Of a stretch of 9,085 nucleotides of DNA, positions 6,309 through 9,085 are shown one piece after another (the stretch's first letter is position 1; each line of letters starts with the position of its first letter). The DNA comes from an uncultured Anaerolineaceae bacterium (lineage in GTDB: Bacteria; Chloroflexota; Anaerolineae; Promineifilales; Promineifilaceae), in the NCBI GenBank assembly GCA_937967805.1, contig CALBTC010000526.1, forward strand, positions 1 to 9,085, read 5' to 3'. A model generated the notes under the pieces. The model did not search any database. It had not been told where the DNA came from and saw nothing but the letters and a program-made list of their open reading frames with translations. The translations under genes were made by a program, and so were the position numbers.

Positions 6309-6328
6309 CGTGAACGGCACGTGAACGG
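6309..6328. promoter_or_regulatory. Direct repeat CGTGAACGG spaced one helical turn
   Basis: CGTGAACGG occurs at 6309-6317 and again at 6320-6328, an 11-bp period that puts both copies on the same face of DNA. Such spacing suits a regulator binding side by side. It lies about 170-190 nt upstream of the beta-helix gene. Confidence 0.35.
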
Positions 6329-6429
6329 GCGCGCCGCCCTGGAGTACAGGAGATGGCGGACTGGTACCAACTTCCTAGTCCATTTGCCCTACAGATTTGC
6401 CGCTAGGAATCGGGTACTATGACCGTTTA

Positions 6430-6478
6430 TCTTTTCTCTGTGGAACTCTGTGGTTCCTCTGCGAAACTCTGTGTTCCT
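6430..6478. repeat. CTCTGTG-type dispersed intergenic repeat, copy 3
   Basis: CTCTGTGG, ACTCTGTGGTTCC, TCTGCG and ACTCTGTGTTCC follow one another, an imperfect tandem with a roughly 10-21 nt period. It ends shortly before the ribosome-binding site GAAGGAG of the beta-helix gene, so it lies in that gene's leader. It shares words with copies 1 and 2. Confidence 0.5.
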
Positions 6479-6497
6479 GATCTTTTGAAGGAGTTAC

Positions 6498-8270
6498 ATG
6501 ATACCTACGAAATCAAAAACAATTTTCAGCATACTTTTCTTGTCTATTTTGCTGGCGTTGGGCACCTGGCCTTTGGCACAGAAAATGCAAGCCGCACCGC
6601 AAGGTGGTACTTACTACGTGGCGACCACGGGCAGTGACAGCACCGGGAATGGCACCAGCGGCAATCCGTGGGCAACCATTACCCATGCGTTGGACAACGT
6701 GCCGGATGGCAGCTTGATTTTGGTGAAGAGTGGCGTGTATAACGGCCGTATCCGCATCCGTGGCACCTTCCCAACCGGCGTCACCGTTCGTTCTGAGGTT
6801 CCCTATCTGGCCATCCTGCAAAACAACGACCGCGTCATCACCGCCTACACCGACGCCAGCGGCGTGCAGGGCATCACTATCGAAGGGTTTGAGATTCGCC
6901 ACAGCGGTCCCGGCTCTGATCCGCTGGTGATCCACATTGACGGCGGCGGTGACGGCAGCGTCAGCCACATCACCCTGCGCAACAATATCCTGCACGACAG
7001 CTACGACAACGACATCCTCAAAATCAACAACGCCACCCACGACATTTTGGTTGAGGGCAACATCTTCTACAACCAGTCCGGCCACGACGAGCATATCGAC
7101 GTCAACAGCGTGGAGGATGTCATCATTCAGGACAACGTTTTCTTTAACGACTTTGCCGGAAGCGGCCGTGCCAACCCCAACGACACCGGCAGCTACATCG
7201 TCATCAAAGACAGCAACGGCAGCAGCGATATGTTCACCGGCAACGATCGCATCACCGTGCGGCGCAACATCTTCTTTAACTGGCAGGGTTCCACCGGCTC
7301 CAACTTTGTGCTGATTGGCGAAGACGGCCAGCCGTTTTTTGAGTCGCGCAACGTGCTGGTAGAAAACAACCTGATGCTGGGCAATTCAGCCAACGTGATG
7401 CGCGCCGCCTTTGGCGTGAAGGGCGGCCAAAACGTCACCTTCCGCAACAACACCGTCGTGGGCGATTTGCCGGCGCTGGCCTTTGCCTTCCGCCTCAACA
7501 CCGAAGGCAGTAATCCGCCTAATGAAAATATCCAATTTTTCAACAACATCTGGTCTGACCCCACCGGCACGATGGGGGCCAACGGCGGCGGTAGCAATGA
7601 CTTTTCCGACACGCCGTTTGGTGAAACCAGTTCCTGGACGTTGGACAACAACCTCTACTGGAACGGCCGCTTGTCTATCCCCCAAGATGCAGGCGAGCTC
7701 ATCAACTATACCGATGATGCCAACCGGCTGGTAGCCAACCCGCAGTTACCTGGGCAGTCTGGGCTGATTTTGCCTCGCTGGAATGGCAGTCAGTTTGCCA
7801 ATGGCTCCAGCACGATTGCCGATGTGTTCACGAATCTTGTTTTGCTCTATGGTACGCCGTCGGGCAGCAGCCCGGTGGTAGACGCGGCCGATCCGGCCAA
7901 CGCGCCCACGGACGATATTTTGGGCAACGGCCGTACCAATCCCGACATCGGCGCGGTAGAATTTATCCCCCAATTGCAGCTTTCTGGCTCGCCCAATGAC
8001 CAGACGATTTTGTTGCACTGGACGGTGAATACGGCCGTTGCTCCCGGCACTACCTGGCAAATCAGCTACAGTGGCCCAGCAGGCGACCAGCCATCGCCCC
8101 TTACCGGGCTGGCTGAGGGCACGCGCAGCGCCACGCTCACCGGGCTGACCAACTACACCATCTACGACATCACGCTCAACGCGATGGTTTCCGGGTCGCC
8201 CGTCCTCACCGATACGGTGAGCGTCATGCCGACGGATTTGCTGCTGTATTTGCCACTGGTGCAAAAGTAG
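6498..8270 (+). CDS. Secreted right-handed parallel beta-helix protein with FN3-like domain
   Basis: The 590-residue product begins with a signal peptide: basic KSK, a hydrophobic stretch (about residues 9-27), and a likely cleavage region near MQAA (30-33). [21 protein letters not shown] followed by TITHAL is the opening seen in pectate-lyase-like and DUF1565-type beta-helix proteins. Residues about 60-400 repeat short turns such as [44 protein letters not shown] and VTFRNNTVV, the N-rich ladder of a parallel beta-helix. A segment ending [16 protein letters not shown] closes this region (to about 489). Residues about 493-580 look like an FN3 domain, with [12 protein letters not shown]. The tail [10 protein letters not shown] is discussed as a finding. 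ATG 6498 has GAAGGAG 4 nt upstream. It probably binds or cleaves polysaccharide outside the cell. No catalytic residues can be assigned, so enzyme activity is unproven. Confidence 0.85.
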   Translation: MIPTKSKTIFSILFLSILLALGTWPLAQKMQAAPQGGTYYVATTGSDSTGNGTSGNPWATITHALDNVPDGSLILVKSGVYNGRIRIRGTFPTGVTVRSEVPYLAILQNNDRVITAYTDASGVQGITIEGFEIRHSGPGSDPLVIHIDGGGDGSVSHITLRNNILHDSYDNDILKINNATHDILVEGNIFYNQSGHDEHIDVNSVEDVIIQDNVFFNDFAGSGRANPNDTGSYIVIKDSNGSSDMFTGNDRITVRRNIFFNWQGSTGSNFVLIGEDGQPFFESRNVLVENNLMLGNSANVMRAAFGVKGGQNVTFRNNTVVGDLPALAFAFRLNTEGSNPPNENIQFFNNIWSDPTGTMGANGGGSNDFSDTPFGETSSWTLDNNLYWNGRLSIPQDAGELINYTDDANRLVANPQLPGQSGLILPRWNGSQFANGSSTIADVFTNLVLLYGTPSGSSPVVDAADPANAPTDDILGNGRTNPDIGAVEFIPQLQLSGSPNDQTILLHWTVNTAVAPGTTWQISYSGPAGDQPSPLTGLAEGTRSATLTGLTNYTIYDITLNAMVSGSPVLTDTVSVMPTDLLLYLPLVQK

Positions 8271-8287
8271 AAATCCAGGTTTTGTGG

Positions 8288-8307
8288 ATTCCCGCCTGCG
8301 CGGGAAT
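8288..8307. repeat. dRS3-like palindromic repeat ATTCCC-N8-GGGAAT
   Basis: ATTCCCGC (8288-8295) and GCGGGAAT (8300-8307) are perfect reverse complements around a CTGC loop. The element lies 17 nt after the beta-helix stop. The pattern ATTCCC-N8-GGGAAT equals the consensus of the neisserial dRS3 repeat, and a similar GTCATTCCCGC...GCGGGAATCC word is widely dispersed in bacteria. It may also act as a 3' hairpin; no T tract follows directly. Confidence 0.7.
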
Positions 8308-8340
8308 GACAGTCAACCCGACTATTTTCTTAAAGAATGA

Positions 8341-8367
8341 TTGACCCTGGGCGAATCCTTTTAAGAT
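8341..8367 (+). promoter_or_regulatory. Candidate promoter upstream of the response regulator
   Basis: TTGACC (8341-8346) is a five-of-six -35 box. TAAGAT (8362-8367, four of six) is the best -10, but the spacing is only 15 nt. It would give a leader of about 110 nt containing tiny ORFs. This is a weak call. Confidence 0.3.
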
Positions 8368-8395
8368 GCGTTTAGCTTCATGTGAATTGTAATCA

Positions 8396-8474
8396 ATGGA
8401 GGTAAAATAATGAGCAGCTAATGGTTTTGAGACACCTTTGCCCGGCTAGGACAAGGAATTTCCCAATGTGGTGA
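8396..8474 (+). other. Chain of three tiny TAATG-linked ORFs in the response regulator leader
   Basis: Three minimal ORFs follow end to end, each stop overlapping the next start as TAATG: MEVK (8396-8410), MSS (8410-8421) and a 17-residue one starting MVLRHLCPARTR (8421-8474). A strong GGAGGT (8399-8403 plus flank) lies 6-11 nt upstream of the second ATG. The response regulator ATG follows 9 nt after the last stop. They may be a translated leader or chance; no homology is recognised. Confidence 0.3.
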
Positions 8475-8483
8475 AAATAGAAG

Positions 8484-9085
8484 ATGAGTACACGCTTGTT
8501 AAACGGCCGTATCCTGCTAATCAGCGATGATCCAGAAGCCAATCATGTTTGGGCTTATCTGCTCACCCAAAAGGGAATGGATGTGTTCACCGTTGATACC
8601 GCCGGCGCCGCTGCCGAACTGTTTGCCAAAGACCCGTTCGATTTGCTCATCATCAACTATTACTTCGATTTCAACGAAGCGTTAACCCTCTCTCGCCAGC
8701 TTCGGCCGGAAATTGCCAACCCCATCCTGCTGTTTATCGGCACACAAGATGAGGCCACGCTGCTGGATGCCTATGAGGCCGGCGTGGATGAGTGCATTGT
8801 CAAACCGATCAGCCACCGCCTTTTTATCGCCAAGATTAACGCCTGGCTGCGCCGCTCATGGACCATTCCTACGGAGGCGCTAGACCATTTGCAGGTTGAT
8901 GAGCTGCGGCTAGATTCAGCGCAGCGCCAGATCATCATCGGTGAAGATGCCGTCATCAAGTTAACCAACCTGGAATTTCGTGTGCTGCATCTGCTCATGA
9001 GCCATCGCGGGCAGGTGCTGGACACAAATGTCATTGTGGATCGCGTGTGGGGACACACCGGCAACGGCGACAGCATCCTGCTGAA
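8484..9085 (+). CDS. OmpR/PhoB-type response regulator with Asn at the phosphosite, 3' truncated by window end
   Basis: The open frame runs from ATG 8484 to the end of the window (200 residues) with no stop. The receiver (about residues 8-120) keeps the acidic pair Asp15-Asp16 in ILLISDDPEAN and Lys107 in ECIVKPIS. The beta3 end reads DLLIINYYFDFNE, where the expected phosphoacceptor Asp is Asn58 (AAC at 8655-8657). Residues about 145-200 form a winged-helix DNA-binding domain: LRLDSAQRQIII, then LTNLEFRVLHLLMSHRGQVL and DRVWG, the trans_reg_C signature. About 30 residues are missing at the C-terminus. The ribosome-binding site is weak (TAGAAG just before ATG), and TAG at 8478 limits upstream extension. 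One ACGGCCGT lies at 8503-8510 (Asn-Gly-Arg). It could be phosphorylation-independent, or the alignment may shift. No kinase adjoins on the same strand. Confidence 0.85.
   Translation, partial: MSTRLLNGRILLISDDPEANHVWAYLLTQKGMDVFTVDTAGAAAELFAKDPFDLLIINYYFDFNEALTLSRQLRPEIANPILLFIGTQDEATLLDAYEAGVDECIVKPISHRLFIAKINAWLRRSWTIPTEALDHLQVDELRLDSAQRQIIIGEDAVIKLTNLEFRVLHLLMSHRGQVLDTNVIVDRVWGHTGNGDSILL

Larger units (their letters stand above)
6104..6497. other. Divergent intergenic region between the kinase and the beta-helix gene
   Basis: These 394 nt hold no supported gene. They contain a 9-bp inverted repeat (6173-6219), an 11-bp-spaced direct repeat (6309-6328), a small GGGCG-CGC-CGCCC hairpin (6327-6339), and a CTCTGTG-type repeat just before the beta-helix start (6430-6478). 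No convincing -35/-10 pair stands out on either strand; TTGCAG at 6237-6242 is a weak candidate with no good partner. Confidence 0.5.
170..8510. repeat. Dispersed palindromic octamer ACGGCCGT, 16 exact copies
   Basis: Exact copies start at 170, 322, 570, 1421, 1631, 2116, 4037, 4798, 4886, 5081, 5505, 5858, 6742, 7927, 8031 and 8503. About ten more CGGCCG words carry a changed flank, for example at 454, 1682, 2363, 7164 and 7664. Fifteen exact copies lie in coding or pseudogene sequence, in three codon phases (x-Gly-Arg nine times, Thr-Ala-Val four, Arg-Pro twice), and one lies in a promoter spacer. Most are preceded by A. From base composition alone well under one copy is expected in 9 kb. 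The excess independent of reading frame points to selection or spread at the DNA level. pdxS and the 6104-6497 intergenic region have none. Confidence 0.9.

Noticed and set aside
6327..6339. GGGCG-CGC-CGCCC hairpin as terminator
   Set aside because: The 3-nt loop and 5-bp stem are small and no T tract follows; no gene ends there.
6419..6637. 72-residue plus-strand ORF before the beta-helix gene
   Set aside because: It is made of the CTCTGTG repeat plus an alternative frame of the signal peptide region.
1..9085. CRISPR array, tRNA, rRNA or transposase
   Set aside because: No regularly spaced direct repeats, no cloverleaf or rRNA-like sequence, and no DDE or other transposase motif were seen on either strand.

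Overview
The window looks like a piece of a bacterial chromosome from the Chloroflexota, probably an Anaerolineae- or Ardenticatenia-like lineage. This rests on protein style only: tandem GNAT proteins, a secreted beta-helix protein ending in LYLPLVQK, and a YxPLVxK-type tail I associate with exported Chloroflexota proteins. No marker gene is present, so the placement is an inference. The standard code is in use: TAA, TAG and TGA all end intact genes. There are no rRNA, tRNA, CRISPR or insertion-sequence features.

Left part (1-1779): the 3' end of a family-4-type uracil-DNA glycosylase gene carries two in-frame stops and is read as a pseudogene. A good sigma70-type promoter and a 10-bp palindrome follow. 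They lead into a Phd/YefM antitoxin gene that overlaps a second gene by 14 nt. That second gene is a chimera: about 94 residues of a retropepsin-like aspartic protease (catalytic motif DSGAD, second half missing) joined in frame to a complete-looking class I SAM methyltransferase. The antitoxin plus aspartic protease pair is the best candidate here for a poorly described two-gene module, but this copy is broken.

Middle part (1780-5014): a convergent tandem-GNAT acetyltransferase is on the minus strand. Divergent from it is the pyridoxal 5'-phosphate synthase cluster: pdxS, an AAC(6')-like GNAT gene, a large imperfect hairpin, then pdxT. PdxS and PdxT together form the deoxyxylulose-5-phosphate-independent PLP synthase. 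The acetyltransferase between them is unusual.

Right part (5015-9085): a soluble PAS-histidine kinase on the minus strand converges on pdxT with a 6-nt gap. A 394-nt intergenic region with four GTRAACGG words separates it from a divergent secreted parallel beta-helix/FN3-like protein. A dRS3-like hairpin, a possible promoter and a chain of tiny TAATG-linked ORFs then lead to a response regulator that runs off the window. Its expected phosphoacceptor Asp is Asn.

Across the window the palindromic octamer ACGGCCGT occurs 16 times, in three codon phases and in one promoter spacer, where well under one copy is expected from base composition. A second dispersed signal is a CTCTGTG-rich repeat present in three intergenic gaps.
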